DNA of 64,000 nucleotides from Stutzerimonas stutzeri (GCA_901420285.1 CABDVE010000001.1:1550001-1614000); one strand, 5' to 3'; counted from the first letter of the stretch, positions 36,472 to 46,114 are shown. Notes: a model not told the origin generated them from the sequence alone. A program made the numbers and translations.

Positions 36472-37296
36472 TTAGTAGCCTTCTTCTTGCATATTCGGTA
36501 AGAACTCAGCCTGTCGAATGCGTTTCACTGTCGTTCTAATCGAACCGTCCGGATGCAACTCAATTTCGCGCCAGCCCGGTGGCACCGCATCCAAGGCAAA
36601 ATTTTGGCTATCCGCTTTAAATTGAATACAGGTGGAAGGCGTCGCCATCACTTGATAACGGTACCATTGGCTATCGACTTGTTGATGAATATGCCCATAT
36701 ACAATTGCTTTCACCTTTTCAAATGGCGCAAGTACATCGTACAACTCGTGCGGATTACGCAAATTGTGTTGATCCAACCAGGCCGAATTGGTCGGCAATA
36801 AATGATGATGCAATACAATCAACGTGTAACGTTGTGGATATTTTGCTAAGGTTTCTTTTAATAAATTGAGTTGATATTGACTTAGTTCACCGTGCGGCAC
36901 GCCGTAAACCTGACTATCCAATAACATAGCCTGCCAATGTTCGCCGAGTAAAATATGTTTTGCGCTTTGTACCGGCGGTTGATTTAAATATTCCACCATT
37001 TTTGGTTGAAAATCATGATTGCCCGGAATCCAAAATACCGATTTACCAAAGGGTTTAAGCATTTCCACAAAACGGCGATAGCCTTCTTCGCTTCCGTCTT
37101 GCACGAGATCACCGGTGGCGAAAATAAGGTCAAAATCCGTATCGTTTTGTTGAATTTCTTTTAACACTTGCCCGAAACTCGCCTGCGTATTCACGCCGAG
37201 CAATTCTGTTTGTTCATCTTTAAATAGATGCGGATCGGTAATCTGTAACACTTTTACAATGGGTCGTTTCGCTTGATAGACAAATGTATTTTTCAC
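36472..37296 (-). CDS. cpdA: 3',5'-cyclic-AMP phosphodiesterase CpdA
   Basis: A 274-residue calcineurin-like phosphoesterase that hydrolyses cAMP. Metal-binding motifs appear in order: ITDPHLF, FATGDLVQDG, IPGNHDFQPK, LIVLHHHLLP and YGHIHQQVD. Length and order match E. coli CpdA (Icc). Lowering cAMP would act against CRP-S-driven competence genes such as comNOPQ in this window, a link known in H. influenzae. It lies 9 bases after nudF. Confidence 0.95.
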   Translation of the reverse strand: MKNTFVYQAKRPIVKVLQITDPHLFKDEQTELLGVNTQASFGQVLKEIQQNDTDFDLIFATGDLVQDGSEEGYRRFVEMLKPFGKSVFWIPGNHDFQPKMVEYLNQPPVQSAKHILLGEHWQAMLLDSQVYGVPHGELSQYQLNLLKETLAKYPQRYTLIVLHHHLLPTNSAWLDQHNLRNPHELYDVLAPFEKVKAIVYGHIHQQVDSQWYRYQVMATPSTCIQFKADSQNFALDAVPPGWREIELHPDGSIRTTVKRIRQAEFLPNMQEEGY

Positions 37297-37305
37297 AGAT
37301 GCCTC

Positions 37306-37938
37306 CTAAGCTTGTTGCCAACGCTGTTGCAATTGAGCGTAATTTAATTGAAGCCATTGCAATCCGATGACAGCGGTGCAATTATCAATTTTTCCTTCGC
37401 ACATCCATTGATAGGCCTGTTCACGTTTTACTACATGAACCCGAATGTCTTCATGTTCTTCGACCAACCCATGAATGCCCTTTGCCTGCGAGCTGTCCAC
37501 TTGCCCGACAAACAAATGAATTCGTTCAACCGTACCACCCGGGCTGTCCCAGACACTCAAACAATGGAGCAAATTTTCAACTTTAATCCCAGCCTCTTCT
37601 TCGCTTTCGCGTAACGCAACGTCTTCTGGCCGTTCGCCTTTTTCTACCATACCTGCAATCAATTCCAATAACCAAGGCGAACAATGCGGTTCGGGATGAT
37701 ACGCTGCACCGATACGCACTTGTTCCACTAAAACAACCGCGTCTTCTTTTGGATCATAAGCGATGACGGCGGAAGCAGCGCCTTTGATAAGTAATTCACG
37801 GGTTACCGCGCCACTTTCACCACCGGCAAAAAGTTTATGTTTGAATTGAATTTTTTTGAGCGTGAAAAAACCGTCATATAAAATCTCCTCGTTGAGGATT
37901 TTCACATCACGCTGACCAAACTGTTGAATTTCTAACAT
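37306..37938 (-). CDS. nudF: ADP-ribose pyrophosphatase NudF
   Basis: A 210-residue Nudix hydrolase that splits ADP-ribose into AMP and ribose 5-phosphate. The Nudix box is GMVEKGERPEDVALRESEEE, then AGI. ARVP-type elements such as LVEQVRIGAAYH and SPGGTVERIHLFVG fit NudF. I chose the ATG at 37938 (MLEIQQFGQRDVKIL), which is preceded by GGAGAAAA; the frame runs 44 codons further upstream into the xseA terminator. Confidence 0.94.
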   Translation of the reverse strand: MLEIQQFGQRDVKILNEEILYDGFFTLKKIQFKHKLFAGGESGAVTRELLIKGAASAVIAYDPKEDAVVLVEQVRIGAAYHPEPHCSPWLLELIAGMVEKGERPEDVALRESEEEAGIKVENLLHCLSVWDSPGGTVERIHLFVGQVDSSQAKGIHGLVEEHEDIRVHVVKREQAYQWMCEGKIDNCTAVIGLQWLQLNYAQLQQRWQQA

Positions 37939-38043
37939 TTTTTTCTCCAAAATACTGCGGCGAAAAATCATACGCTCAAAGTGTGCCAAAAAAAATACAA
38001 GAACTATACTTTTTGTTGAAACTTTGAAATGGCTCACAAAAAT

Positions 38044-38077
38044 AAATGCCGTGACGATTTTCTCCGTCACGGCATTT
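38044..38077 (-). terminator. Terminator after xseA
   Basis: Perfect 13-bp stem AAATGCCGTGACG (38044-38056) / CGTCACGGCATTT (38065-38077), with a T-rich tail on the minus strand, downstream of the xseA stop. Confidence 0.88.
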
Positions 38078-38097
38078 CCGCTTACATAAGAAAATGA

Positions 38098-39417
38098 TTA
38101 TACAACCCGACTGACAATCTTCCCGTCTGCCACTTGCGTTGTAAGCAATTCTCCCGGCTTCACATCTTTTACACTGACAACCGTCTTGCCTTGCCCGTTT
38201 TTCGCGATGGAATAACCGCGTGCCAGCACTTTCAGCGGGCTTAATCCATCCAATTTTCCGCACAAGGCGGCAACTTTGCTTTGACACTCTGTCACTTGAC
38301 GATTTGCGCTGAAATTCAATTGCACTTGTAGCTGTTCTAAATGCTGTTGATAACGTTGAATGCGATACGGCAACGGGTTTTGTTTTAAACGCAGGACAAG
38401 CGCGCTCAATTTTTGTTGCATTTTTTCAAATTGATGCTGCATGGCTAGCTGCAAACGATGCGTAAGCTGTTCATTTTTCGCTTGTTGAATGCGCAATTGA
38501 TGCTGCGGATGCCGGTTTTGCAAACGTAACGCAAGTTGTTTTAAACATTGACTTTTTTGCGTAAACACAAGGTCAAATGCCATCCCCAAACGCTGTTGCT
38601 GATGGCGTAATCGCTGAACAAGTTCGTCTTGATTGCGACTGACTAATTCTGCCGCGGCGGACGGTGTCGGCGCACGAAGATCTGCCACAAAATCCGCAAT
38701 GGTGACATCGGTTTCGTGCCCTACAGCACTGATAATCGGCAAAGCGGAACGAAAAATCGCACGCGCCACCGCTTCCTCATTAAAACACCAAAGATCTTCC
38801 AATGAACCGCCTCCTCGCCCCACGATCAGCACATCCACTTCTTGTCGCTTATTGGCCAGTTCAATCATTTGCACAATTTCCGCTGCGGCTTCTTTGCCTT
38901 GTACGGCGGTAGGATAAATCACCACTTTTAAACTCGGATCGCGCCGTGCCAAAATATGTAAAATATCTTGCAATGCGGCCCCCGTCGAAGAGGTCACAAT
39001 CCCCACTGCTTTGCTAAAAGGCGGTAAATTTTTCTTCAAATTTTGCGCAAATAAGCCTTCCGCCGCGAGTTTTATTTTTAACGCTTCAAATTGCTGCTGC
39101 AACAACCCCTCACCGGCCGGGTGCATGGACTCAATAATCAACTGATAATCGCCGCGCGGTTCATACAAACTCACATTGGCGCGCACCAGCACTTGCATTC
39201 CGTTTTGCGGACAAAAGGCCACGCGCAGATTTTTCATCCGAAACATCGCACAACGTACCTGTGCATTTTCATCTTTCAGCGTGAGATACCAATGCCCCGA
39301 CACAGGCTGAGTAAAATTCGAAATTTCGCCGGTAAGCCAAATTTGTGAAAAATGGCTTTCTAACATTTGGCGCGTAGCAGAATTGAGTTGAGAAACGGAA
39401 TAAATATTTTCTGACAT
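38098..39417 (-). CDS. xseA: Exodeoxyribonuclease VII large subunit
   Basis: A 439-residue XseA, catalytic subunit of a single-strand exonuclease used in mismatch repair and recombination. An OB-fold covers about residues 1-100 ([21 protein letters not shown]). The catalytic core has [38 protein letters not shown], and [28 protein letters not shown] (from residue 238). A long coiled-coil from about 260 to 385 precedes the C-terminal tail. The small subunit XseB is not in the window. Confidence 0.96.
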   Translation of the reverse strand: MSENIYSVSQLNSATRQMLESHFSQIWLTGEISNFTQPVSGHWYLTLKDENAQVRCAMFRMKNLRVAFCPQNGMQVLVRANVSLYEPRGDYQLIIESMHPAGEGLLQQQFEALKIKLAAEGLFAQNLKKNLPPFSKAVGIVTSSTGAALQDILHILARRDPSLKVVIYPTAVQGKEAAAEIVQMIELANKRQEVDVLIVGRGGGSLEDLWCFNEEAVARAIFRSALPIISAVGHETDVTIADFVADLRAPTPSAAAELVSRNQDELVQRLRHQQQRLGMAFDLVFTQKSQCLKQLALRLQNRHPQHQLRIQQAKNEQLTHRLQLAMQHQFEKMQQKLSALVLRLKQNPLPYRIQRYQQHLEQLQVQLNFSANRQVTECQSKVAALCGKLDGLSPLKVLARGYSIAKNGQGKTVVSVKDVKPGELLTTQVADGKIVSRVV

Positions 39418-39499
39418 CGTTTAATTTTATGTTATCGGGTAAATTTGCTCCCTTCGTAAACAGAAGAAAAATTCACCAGAAAAACCTTTTAGGTGATTT

Positions 39500-40714
39500 T
39501 TATTCGATCAATACCCAGCCGTCATCCAGCCAATTACAAATGGAATCCAACAAAAGCATCATGGCAGTTTCCGAATCTTCCGTTTCATTCACTAAATCCG
39601 TCAAAAACATCCAATCTAAGCTTTCGCCGTCGGACAAACGTTTCAGCACTTCCGTTTCGATGGTATTAAGTTCGTCCAGCCATTCGCCGTTAGCATAAAT
39701 GCGCAACGGATTTTCGGTATAGAGCAATTTGCAATTGTTATCTTGAGAAAGTAAAGCGGCATCATCTTCTAAGGAAGATCGCACTTCGTCCGGATCGCTC
39801 ATTTCATCGGAAACCAACAATTCGTAACGACGCGTACTCAGCGCGCCGGCGACCGCGTGTTTGAGCACCGCATTGAAAGCTTCCGAATGGGCAAGTTTGT
39901 CCAATAATTGGCGTTTCATCGCTTGAATGTTTTCATCGGCAAGCTTACCGGTACGTTGTGCGGTTTGAGTTAAGCGCAACGGTAACTCAAATTCGGTTAA
40001 ATTCAAATCAGGCTCTGGCTGACATAAACTCTTGCTAATGCCGTCAATAAGACGGCTCAAATTCGGATAACGCAAGCCAAAAGAAAAAGTTAAGCAATCT
40101 TCTTCCGCCACGCCGTAATGTGCCATACGTGCGGGAATGTAAAGAATATCGCCCGGATTCATCACTTCATCAATCACCAGCTCGCCCATCTCGTCAAAAA
40201 TACGAATCGGTTGATTCGGTTTAAATTCCGTGCTTGAATCGCACCATTTGCCGAGTTGCCAACGGCGACGACCATAGCCTTGCACTAAAAACACGTCATA
40301 TTCATCGTAATGCTTGCCCACCGAGCCACCCTTCGGCGCATAGGAAACCATAATATCGTCGCGTTGCCATTGGGGAATAAAACCGAACTTATTCCATAAT
40401 CGACCTAATTCCGGCGACCATTGTTCCATATTTTGTACCAATACCGACCACTTCTCCGGCAATTTTTTGAAGTCCTTCTCGGAAAGCGGACTGAAAAATA
40501 CTTGCCAATCGTCATCGGCAAAAGTTTTCACTAAACGCGCGCTGACCTCCTCATTTTGTGCCAATTCGATAATATCTTGCGGTTCAAACCGTCCGATGAT
40601 TTCCGGCAAACCGTTGCGAATCACAAGGGGCTTTTTTTGCCAATAATCGCGTAGGAAAATCTCTGGGCTAATGTCTTGCGGTAAACAAAAATCAGGCTGG
40701 GAAAATGCGGTCAT
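39500..40714 (-). CDS. roxA: RoxA (YcfD), ribosomal protein uL16 arginine hydroxylase
   Basis: A 404-residue JmjC-fold 2-oxoglutarate oxygenase that hydroxylates an arginine of ribosomal protein uL16. The iron-binding motif H-x-D is in VGKHYDEYDVFLVQGYGRRRW, and the distal His in DILYIPARMAHYGV. N-terminal wording FLRDYWQKKPLVIRNGLP is typical for this family. The C-terminal third is the dimerisation and winged-helix part. Its ATG overlaps the rnfH stop by 4 bases. It includes an exact dispersed 12-mer (39864-39875). Confidence 0.94.
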   Translation of the reverse strand: MTAFSQPDFCLPQDISPEIFLRDYWQKKPLVIRNGLPEIIGRFEPQDIIELAQNEEVSARLVKTFADDDWQVFFSPLSEKDFKKLPEKWSVLVQNMEQWSPELGRLWNKFGFIPQWQRDDIMVSYAPKGGSVGKHYDEYDVFLVQGYGRRRWQLGKWCDSSTEFKPNQPIRIFDEMGELVIDEVMNPGDILYIPARMAHYGVAEEDCLTFSFGLRYPNLSRLIDGISKSLCQPEPDLNLTEFELPLRLTQTAQRTGKLADENIQAMKRQLLDKLAHSEAFNAVLKHAVAGALSTRRYELLVSDEMSDPDEVRSSLEDDAALLSQDNNCKLLYTENPLRIYANGEWLDELNTIETEVLKRLSDGESLDWMFLTDLVNETEDSETAMMLLLDSICNWLDDGWVLIE

Positions 40715-41028
40715 TTGGACGTTCCTTTCGAGGTGTTTTTTTCTTTAGCGGCTTGTTCCGCCGCGCGTTTACGACGAATTTCTTTCGGGTCGGCAAGTAG
40801 CGGGCGATAGATTTCAATGCGGTCCCCATTTCGAAGTACATCGGTCAGTTTTGCCGGACGGCTGAAAATCCCCACTTTATTTTTACTCAAATCAATTTCG
40901 CTAAATTGTTGCAAAACGCCCGATTGCAAAATTGCCGTTTGTACCATTGTGCCTTCATCCACGCAGAACGCTTTCAAAAAATAACGCTCGGGCAAGGCGT
41001 AGGCGATTTCAATATGAATCTGATTCAT
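40711..41028 (-). CDS. rnfH: RnfH family protein (UPF0125)
   Basis: A 105-residue ubiquitin-like-fold protein of the RnfH/UPF0125 family, of uncertain role. It contains the typical IEIAYALPERYFLKAFCVDEG opening, GIFSRPAKLTDVLRNGDRIEIYRPLLADPKEIRRKRAA (split by position 60-95), where the last part is the family's most conserved region. It is translationally coupled to roxA. A divergent EamA gene begins 70 bases away. Confidence 0.9.
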   Translation of the reverse strand: MNQIHIEIAYALPERYFLKAFCVDEGTMVQTAILQSGVLQQFSEIDLSKNKVGIFSRPAKLTDVLRNGDRIEIYRPLLADPKEIRRKRAAEQAAKEKNTSKGTSK

Positions 41029-41097
41029 CTTTGCTTCTTCGTCAAAAAAATTTGGGCTATTATAGCGGAGTTTTTTAGGCTGTTAATAAGGAAACAA

Positions 41098-41514
41098 ATG
41101 AATTGGGTTATTTTCGCCGTCGGTTCGGCATTTTTCGCCGGTCTTACGGCTATTTTAGGTAAACTCGGCGTGGAAGGAATAAACAGCAATCTCGCCACGT
41201 TTATTCGCACCATTGTGATTTTACTGGTCACTGCCGGTATTATTTCTGCCCGCAATGAATGGCAACTGCCGCAACATATCGCCGCTAAACCGTTTACTTT
41301 CTTGATTTTGTCCGGCATTGCCACCGGCCTTTCATGGCTTTGTTATTATCGCGCCCTTCAACTTGCACCGGCATCTTGGGTGGCACCCATCGATAAATTA
41401 AGCGTGGTCATTGCGATTATTTTAGGCGTTGTGATTTTGGGGGAACCGCTTAGTTTGAAATTAGTGGCCGGGAGCATTTTAATTTTGTCCGGCGTGCTCG
41501 TTCTAGCGTTATAG
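41098..41514 (+). CDS. Half-size EamA-family transporter
   Basis: A 138-residue membrane protein with about five hydrophobic helices (WVIFAVGSAFFAGLTAILGK, FIRTIVILLVTAGII, FLILSGIATGLSWLCYY, LSVVIAIILGVVILGEPLS, LVAGSILILSGVLVLAL). It has a single EamA repeat, while usual members have two. YRALQLAPASWVAPIDKLSVV is the conserved EamA stretch. The start is the ATG at 41098, preceded by AAGGAAA; a longer frame overlaps rnfH. Such half-size forms may work as dimers; the substrate is unknown. Confidence 0.85.
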   Translation: MNWVIFAVGSAFFAGLTAILGKLGVEGINSNLATFIRTIVILLVTAGIISARNEWQLPQHIAAKPFTFLILSGIATGLSWLCYYRALQLAPASWVAPIDKLSVVIAIILGVVILGEPLSLKLVAGSILILSGVLVLAL

Positions 41515-41515
41515 A

Positions 41516-41544
41516 TTGAGCATTTGGGGCTTTTTCGCTACAAT
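41516..41544 (+). promoter_or_regulatory. Promoter of pth
   Basis: TTGAGC (41516-41521) and TACAAT (41539-41544) with a 17-base spacer, 40 bases before the pth ATG. It starts just after the EamA stop. Confidence 0.65.
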
Positions 41545-41584
41545 GCGCCACTATTTTTAACCGTATTTACCGTAGCGAATAACA

Positions 41585-42169
41585 ATGGCAGAAATCAAAC
41601 TTATTGTCGGGCTTGGCAATCCCGGCGACAAATATGCGGACACCCGTCATAACGCGGGCGAATGGTTGATGCAACGTTTAGCCCGTCGCTTTAATGTGAC
41701 ATTCAACGCCGAAAGCAAATTTTTTGGCTACACCGCTCGTGCCATGATTAACGGCAACGAAGTCCGTTTTTTAGTGCCAACCACTTTCATGAATTTAAGC
41801 GGCAAAGCGGTGGGCGCACTGGCAAATTTTTATCGCATTAAAGCGGAAGAAATTTTAGTCTTGCACGATGAATTGGATCTACCGCCGGGCAGCGTGAAAC
41901 TCAAATTAGGCGGCGGACACGGCGGGCATAATGGCCTGAAAGACATTGTGGCGCAGCTCGGTAACAACAATAACTTTTATCGTTTGCGCATCGGCATCGG
42001 TCACCCCGGGCATCGCGATTTGGTGGCAGGTTATGTGTTAAACAAACCTTCCCCGACTGAACGCGAGGTATTAGATAAAGCCTTAGAGGAAGCCTCGGAT
42101 TGCGTAGAACTGCTGTTCAAAGAAAGCATCGTGAAAGCCACTAATCGGCTGAATAGTTTTAAAATTTAA
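41585..42169 (+). CDS. pth: Peptidyl-tRNA hydrolase
   Basis: A 194-residue Pth, which frees tRNA from stalled peptidyl-tRNA. The catalytic His is in [20 protein letters not shown], with [35 protein letters not shown] and NGLKDI as further active-site segments. Length fits E. coli (194). pth followed by ychF is a common order. A palindromic copy of the dispersed motif separates the two. Confidence 0.97.
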   Translation: MAEIKLIVGLGNPGDKYADTRHNAGEWLMQRLARRFNVTFNAESKFFGYTARAMINGNEVRFLVPTTFMNLSGKAVGALANFYRIKAEEILVLHDELDLPPGSVKLKLGGGHGGHNGLKDIVAQLGNNNNFYRLRIGIGHPGHRDLVAGYVLNKPSPTEREVLDKALEEASDCVELLFKESIVKATNRLNSFKI

Positions 42170-42264
42170 TCTAAAAGTGCGGTTAAAAAATACGCTAAAT
42201 TTTGATAATTATGTAGCAAATGCACAAAACCGTTTGAATTAAGCACGCGTTTGTATCAAACGAT

Positions 42265-42298
42265 AGCACCGCATTGAAAGCGGCTCCAATGCGGTGCT
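42265..42298. repeat. Palindromic pair of the dispersed motif between pth and ychF
   Basis: AGCACCGCATTG (42265-42276) and CAATGCGGTGCT (42287-42298) form a perfect 12-bp stem around AAAGCGGCTC, followed by ATTTT. It may terminate pth. A lone USS lies at 42173-42181. Confidence 0.85.
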
Positions 42299-42389
42299 AT
42301 TTTGCAAGAGTAATTTTAGCGTTGTGTAACTGCTGCATAATTTCGTAAATTTCAACTGCACTTTCTCTCTTCACCAACAAGGAAAAATT

Positions 42390-43481
42390 ATGGGATTCAA
42401 ATGTGGCATCGTAGGCTTGCCGAATGTGGGCAAATCAACACTTTTTAACGCCTTAACCAAAGCCGGCATTGAAGCGGCAAACTATCCGTTTTGTACCATT
42501 GAGCCAAATACCGGCGTGGTGCCAATGCCTGATCCGCGTTTAGATGCCTTAGCGGAAATCGTCAAACCGGAACGCGTGTTGCCAACCACCATGGAATTTG
42601 TGGACATCGCAGGCTTGGTTGCCGGTGCGAGCAAAGGCGAAGGCTTAGGTAATAAATTCTTAGCAAATATCCGTGAAACCGATGCAATTGGTCATGTCGT
42701 GCGCTGTTTTGAAAACGATGACATCGTACACGTGGCGGGCAAAATCGACCCGTTAAACGATATTGAAACCATCAACACCGAACTGGCATTAGCTGATTTA
42801 GACAGCTGCGAACGCGCCATTCAACGCCTGCAAAAACGCGCTAAAGGCGGCGATAAAGACGCGAAATTCGAGCTTTCCATAATGGAAAAAATCCTGCCGG
42901 TACTTTCTGAAGCGGGCATGATTCGTTCCGTGCCGTTAGACAAAGACGAGTTATTGGCGATCAAAAGCTACAATTTCTTAACCTTAAAACCGACCATGTA
43001 CATTGCTAACGTGAACGAAGATGGTTTTGAGAACAACCCGTATCTCGATAAAGTCCGCGAATTTGCTGAAAAAGAAGGCTCCGTGGTGGTGCCGGTTTGT
43101 GCCGCCATCGAAGCGGAAATCGCCGAACTGGACGACGACGAAAAACTGGAATTTCTGCAAGATCTCGGCATTGAAGAGCCGGGCTTAAACCGCGTCATTC
43201 GCGCAGGCTACGCTCTTCTGAATCTACAAACCTACTTCACCGCCGGCGTGAAAGAAGTGCGTGCTTGGACGGTTTCCATCGGTGCTACCGCCCCGAAAGC
43301 CGCCGCCGTAATCCATACGGATTTCGAAAAAGGCTTTATCCGCGCGGAAGTTATTGCCTACGACGATTTTATCCAATTCAAAGGCGAAAACGGCGCGAAA
43401 GAAGCCGGCAAATGGCGCTTGGAAGGCAAAGATTACATCGTGCAGGACGGCGATGTGATGCACTTTAGATTTAATGTTTAG
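42390..43481 (+). CDS. ychF: Redox-regulated ATPase YchF
   Basis: A 363-residue Obg-related ATPase that binds ribosomes and is involved in stress response. The P-loop is [17 protein letters not shown]; switch and G3 appear in [21 protein letters not shown]4 is the altered NVNEDG form (NxxE) that favours ATP over GTP. A helical insertion spans about 125-200 and the C-terminal TGS domain begins near 280 ([17 protein letters not shown]). It ends in a USS-type terminator. Confidence 0.97.
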   Translation: MGFKCGIVGLPNVGKSTLFNALTKAGIEAANYPFCTIEPNTGVVPMPDPRLDALAEIVKPERVLPTTMEFVDIAGLVAGASKGEGLGNKFLANIRETDAIGHVVRCFENDDIVHVAGKIDPLNDIETINTELALADLDSCERAIQRLQKRAKGGDKDAKFELSIMEKILPVLSEAGMIRSVPLDKDELLAIKSYNFLTLKPTMYIANVNEDGFENNPYLDKVREFAEKEGSVVVPVCAAIEAEIAELDDDEKLEFLQDLGIEEPGLNRVIRAGYALLNLQTYFTAGVKEVRAWTVSIGATAPKAAAVIHTDFEKGFIRAEVIAYDDFIQFKGENGAKEAGKWRLEGKDYIVQDGDVMHFRFNV

Positions 43482-43496
43482 AATAATTTGAAAATG

Positions 43497-43531
43497 AACC
43501 GCACTTTTTAGATAGAAGTGCGGTTTTTTGT
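43497..43531 (+). terminator. Terminator of ychF built from inverted USS
   Basis: AACCGCACTT (43497-43506) and AAGTGCGGTT (43516-43525) with a T run after. Confidence 0.92.
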
Positions 43532-43609
43532 TTCATTGCCGAACCACCGGCGATAAAGAAAAACACTATCGCCAAAAGATATAAAAGACAAACAAAACAG
43601 GAAAAACCC

Positions 43610-44191
43610 ATGCCTAGTCTCACCCAAATCAAAAACGCTATTATGCGCGATGCGCAAAATCAATCTTTCACCGAACGCGGTATCGAACCGCTATTTGCCG
43701 CCCCCACCGGCGCCCGAATTAACATTGTCGGGCAAGCGCCCGGGGTGAAGGCGGAACAAACTCGTTTGTATTGGAACGATCAAAGTGGCGATCGGCTGCG
43801 CGAATGGCTGGGTGTTGATCGCGAAACCTTTTATCATTCCGGCCTATTTGCCGTGATTCCGATGGATTTTTATTACCCGGGCAAAGGCAAATCGGGCGAT
43901 CTGCCGCCACGCAAAGGTTTTGCGGAAAAATGGCATCCGCAAATTCTGGCGGATTTGCCAAATATCGAACTAACCATTTTGATCGGGCAATATGCGCAGA
44001 AATACTACCTACCGCAAAATAAACACAATGTGACGGAGACGGTGAAAAATTATCGTGAATTTCTACCGCACTTTTTACCATTAGTGCACCCGTCACCACG
44101 CAATCAACTGTGGCTGGCAAAAAATCCGTGGTTTGCGCAAGAAGTCATTCCCGAACTGCAACAACGGGTTAAACGAATTCTCTCCCGTTAA
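43610..44191 (+). CDS. Uracil-DNA glycosylase family protein
   Basis: A 193-residue protein with the uracil-DNA-glycosylase fold, but not the classical Ung. It has NIVGQAPGVKAEQT (motif 1, with Gly-Gln-Ala-Pro), FAVIPMDFYYPGKGKSGDLP (in place of motif 2), ILIGQYAQKYYL and the His motif PLVHPSPRNQLWL near the end. This family is widespread and often annotated only as UDG-like; activity is not proved. It has its own intergenic region upstream. A USS lies at 44067. Confidence 0.88.
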   Translation: MPSLTQIKNAIMRDAQNQSFTERGIEPLFAAPTGARINIVGQAPGVKAEQTRLYWNDQSGDRLREWLGVDRETFYHSGLFAVIPMDFYYPGKGKSGDLPPRKGFAEKWHPQILADLPNIELTILIGQYAQKYYLPQNKHNVTETVKNYREFLPHFLPLVHPSPRNQLWLAKNPWFAQEVIPELQQRVKRILSR

Positions 44192-44216
44192 TTTCAATCT
44201 TTTTTAAGAAAGCAAA

Positions 44217-44486
44217 ATGTCGAATAAAAAATCGGATTGGTCGCGTTATTCCCCTACTGTTTTTATGGACGGTAGAACACGCAGTAATAAACGCGGATTG
44301 GAATTAAAATCCTCTCGCAACGTCATCGAACAGTTTCAATGCGGTGCTATTTTAACTGCTCGCGCCATTCCAAACGGCTTCAATGCGGTGCTATTTCAAC
44401 ATCACATTCGACATCAGCCATTTCTTTTAGCGAATGCGCAAACGATTGCCTTTACAAGGATTTCGCGTATAATTCGCCGCTCTTAA
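44217..44486 (+). CDS. Doubtful small ORF with repeat insertions
   Basis: An 89-codon frame opening MSNKKSDWSRYSPTVFMD after a fair AAGAAAG binding site. The rest reads through two copies of the dispersed motif and through the promoter of the permease gene, and has no recognisable domain. It may be a short real gene whose 3' end was replaced by repeats, or chance. Low confidence. Confidence 0.2.
   Translation: MSNKKSDWSRYSPTVFMDGRTRSNKRGLELKSSRNVIEQFQCGAILTARAIPNGFNAVLFQHHIRHQPFLLANAQTIAFTRISRIIRRS
44337..44392 (+). repeat. Two direct copies of the dispersed motif
   Basis: CAATGCGGTGCT at 44337-44348 and 44381-44392, each followed by ATTT and the second preceded by AAACGGCTT, like the right half of the palindrome at 45939-45972. 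Confidence 0.75.
44446..44474 (+). promoter_or_regulatory. Promoter of the nucleobase permease
   Basis: TTGCCT (44446-44451) and TATAAT (44469-44474), spacer 17 bases, 28 bases before the ATG. Confidence 0.65.
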
Positions 44487-44502
44487 TTTATAAGGATCCA
44501 CG

Positions 44503-45813
44503 ATGAACAACCAACTTCTCTATTCGGTGGAAGATAAACCGCCTTTCAGCTTAAGTCTTCTGCTTGCCGCACAACATCTATTAGCCGCATTGGGCGGCAT
44601 TATTGCAGTGCCTTTAGTTATCGGCAATGTGTTAAAACTGCCGACCGCAGATACCATTACGTTAGTCAACGCGGCGCTGCTCATTTCCGGTGTCGTCACG
44701 ATTATTCAATGTAAAGGCTTGGGCCCGATTGGTATCCGCTTGCCAAGCGTAATGGGAACCAGTTTTACCTTCGTCGCAGCGGCACTTGCCATCGGCTTTA
44801 GCGAATATGGCGTGCCGGGTATTTTAGGCGCCTCTTTGGTCGGCTCACTGGTCATGATCATCGGCAGCTTTTTTATGCCGTATATCCGCAAGCTGTTCCC
44901 GCCGGTAGTCACCGGCACGGTGGTGATGATGATCGGTTTAAGCCTGATTCCGGTAGCGGTAGACTGGTTCGCCGGTGGTCAGCGCGGCGACGCCGACTAC
45001 GCCACACCGGAAAATTTGATGATGGCGACTTTCGTATTAGTTATTGTAGTGGCCTTAGTGCAATGGGGTAAGGGCATTTTCTCTGCTGCGGCCATCGTTA
45101 TCGGCATGATGACCGGCTACGTACTTTGCTTAATTTTAGGCTGGGTAAATTTCGATGGCGTGCATAATGCACAAGCGTTCGCCGTACCGCAACCGCTACA
45201 CTTCGGTCTAGCATTCCCGCTTTCCGGAATTATCGGTATGTCTATTGCGTATTTGGTGACGATTGTAGAATCCAGCGGCAATTTCCTTGCGCTCGGTAAT
45301 GCGACCAATACGGAAATCACCGGTAAACACTTACGCGGCGGTGTTTTGGCGGACGGTTTGGGCTCCGCATTGGCGGCTATCATGTCCACTACACCATTTT
45401 CCTCGTTCTCGCAAAATATCGGCGTAATTTCCTTAACGGGCGTGGCAAGCCGTCACGTAGTGGCGCTTACCGGCGTGTTATTGGCATTAGCCGGGCTGTT
45501 TCCGGTATTCGGTGCGTTAATCGTCTCCATTCCGCTTCCTGTGCTTGGCGGCGCAGGCTTAATGATGTTCGCCATGATTATCGCAGCGGGCATTCAAATG
45601 CTGGATAAAGTGGAACGCAGCAAACGCAACGGCTTGATTATCGCCATTTCTATCGGCTGCGGTTTAGCCGTCACTACCCGTCCTGAATTGCTTGATAAAC
45701 TTCCGCACTTTTTCAAAGAAGTGTTGGGCTCCGGCATTACCGTGGGATCATTATTGGCCTTAATTCTCAATTTAGTTTTGCCGGAAGATAAAGCGGCGAA
45801 AGAAAAAAATTAA
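44503..45813 (+). CDS. NCS2-family purine (xanthine/urate) permease
   Basis: A 436-residue membrane transporter of the nucleobase:cation symporter-2 family, with about 12-14 hydrophobic segments. It opens with FSLSLLLAAQHLLAALGGIIAVPLVIG. The family signature is VESSGNFLALGNATN and SQNIGVISLTGVASRHV (Q-N-x-G-x-I-x-L-T-G), the latter the pattern of xanthine or urate carriers more than of uracil carriers, which have a different wording here. Purine substrate is therefore inferred. AAGGAT precedes the start. Confidence 0.85.
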   Translation: MNNQLLYSVEDKPPFSLSLLLAAQHLLAALGGIIAVPLVIGNVLKLPTADTITLVNAALLISGVVTIIQCKGLGPIGIRLPSVMGTSFTFVAAALAIGFSEYGVPGILGASLVGSLVMIIGSFFMPYIRKLFPPVVTGTVVMMIGLSLIPVAVDWFAGGQRGDADYATPENLMMATFVLVIVVALVQWGKGIFSAAAIVIGMMTGYVLCLILGWVNFDGVHNAQAFAVPQPLHFGLAFPLSGIIGMSIAYLVTIVESSGNFLALGNATNTEITGKHLRGGVLADGLGSALAAIMSTTPFSSFSQNIGVISLTGVASRHVVALTGVLLALAGLFPVFGALIVSIPLPVLGGAGLMMFAMIIAAGIQMLDKVERSKRNGLIIAISIGCGLAVTTRPELLDKLPHFFKEVLGSGITVGSLLALILNLVLPEDKAAKEKN

Positions 45814-45825
45814 TCGGGCTCTGCG

Positions 45826-45848
45826 CTAGGGTAAAGCAGTTACCCTAG
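45826..45848. repeat. Perfect 9-bp palindrome after the permease gene
   Basis: CTAGGGTAA (45826-45834) and TTACCCTAG (45840-45848) with loop AGCAG. No T run follows. It could be an RNA hairpin or a protein site. Confidence 0.6.
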
Positions 45849-45862
45849 ATGACACATAATTC

Positions 45863-45888
45863 AGCCCGTTGGGACGGCTTTTTTATTT
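45863..45888 (+). terminator. Terminator of the permease gene
   Basis: AGCCCGT pairs imperfectly with ACGGCT, followed by TTTTTTATTTT. Confidence 0.6.
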
Positions 45889-45938
45889 TCGAAGAAGCTG
45901 AGAAATTATGCAGCGGTTCCAAAATGACCTTATCAAAC

Positions 45939-45972
45939 AGCACCGCATTGAAACGGCTTCCAATGCGGTGCT
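45939..45972. repeat. Palindromic pair of the dispersed motif
   Basis: AGCACCGCATTG (45939-45950) and CAATGCGGTGCT (45961-45972) around AAACGGCTTC, nearly the same as the element at 42265-42298. The rest of 45973-46112 holds nothing recognised. Confidence 0.85.
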
Positions 45973-46114
45973 ATTTTGTGGTGCAGACTCAAAATCATAC
46001 TTCGCGCGGGTAGTTTTGTGCGTGTTGCTCAAGTAAAAGAAAAAAACTCGTCCATCAAGCAAAATCCGATAATTGATAAAATCTCGCCAAATACTCAAAA
46101 TCGCCTCAAAAAAC

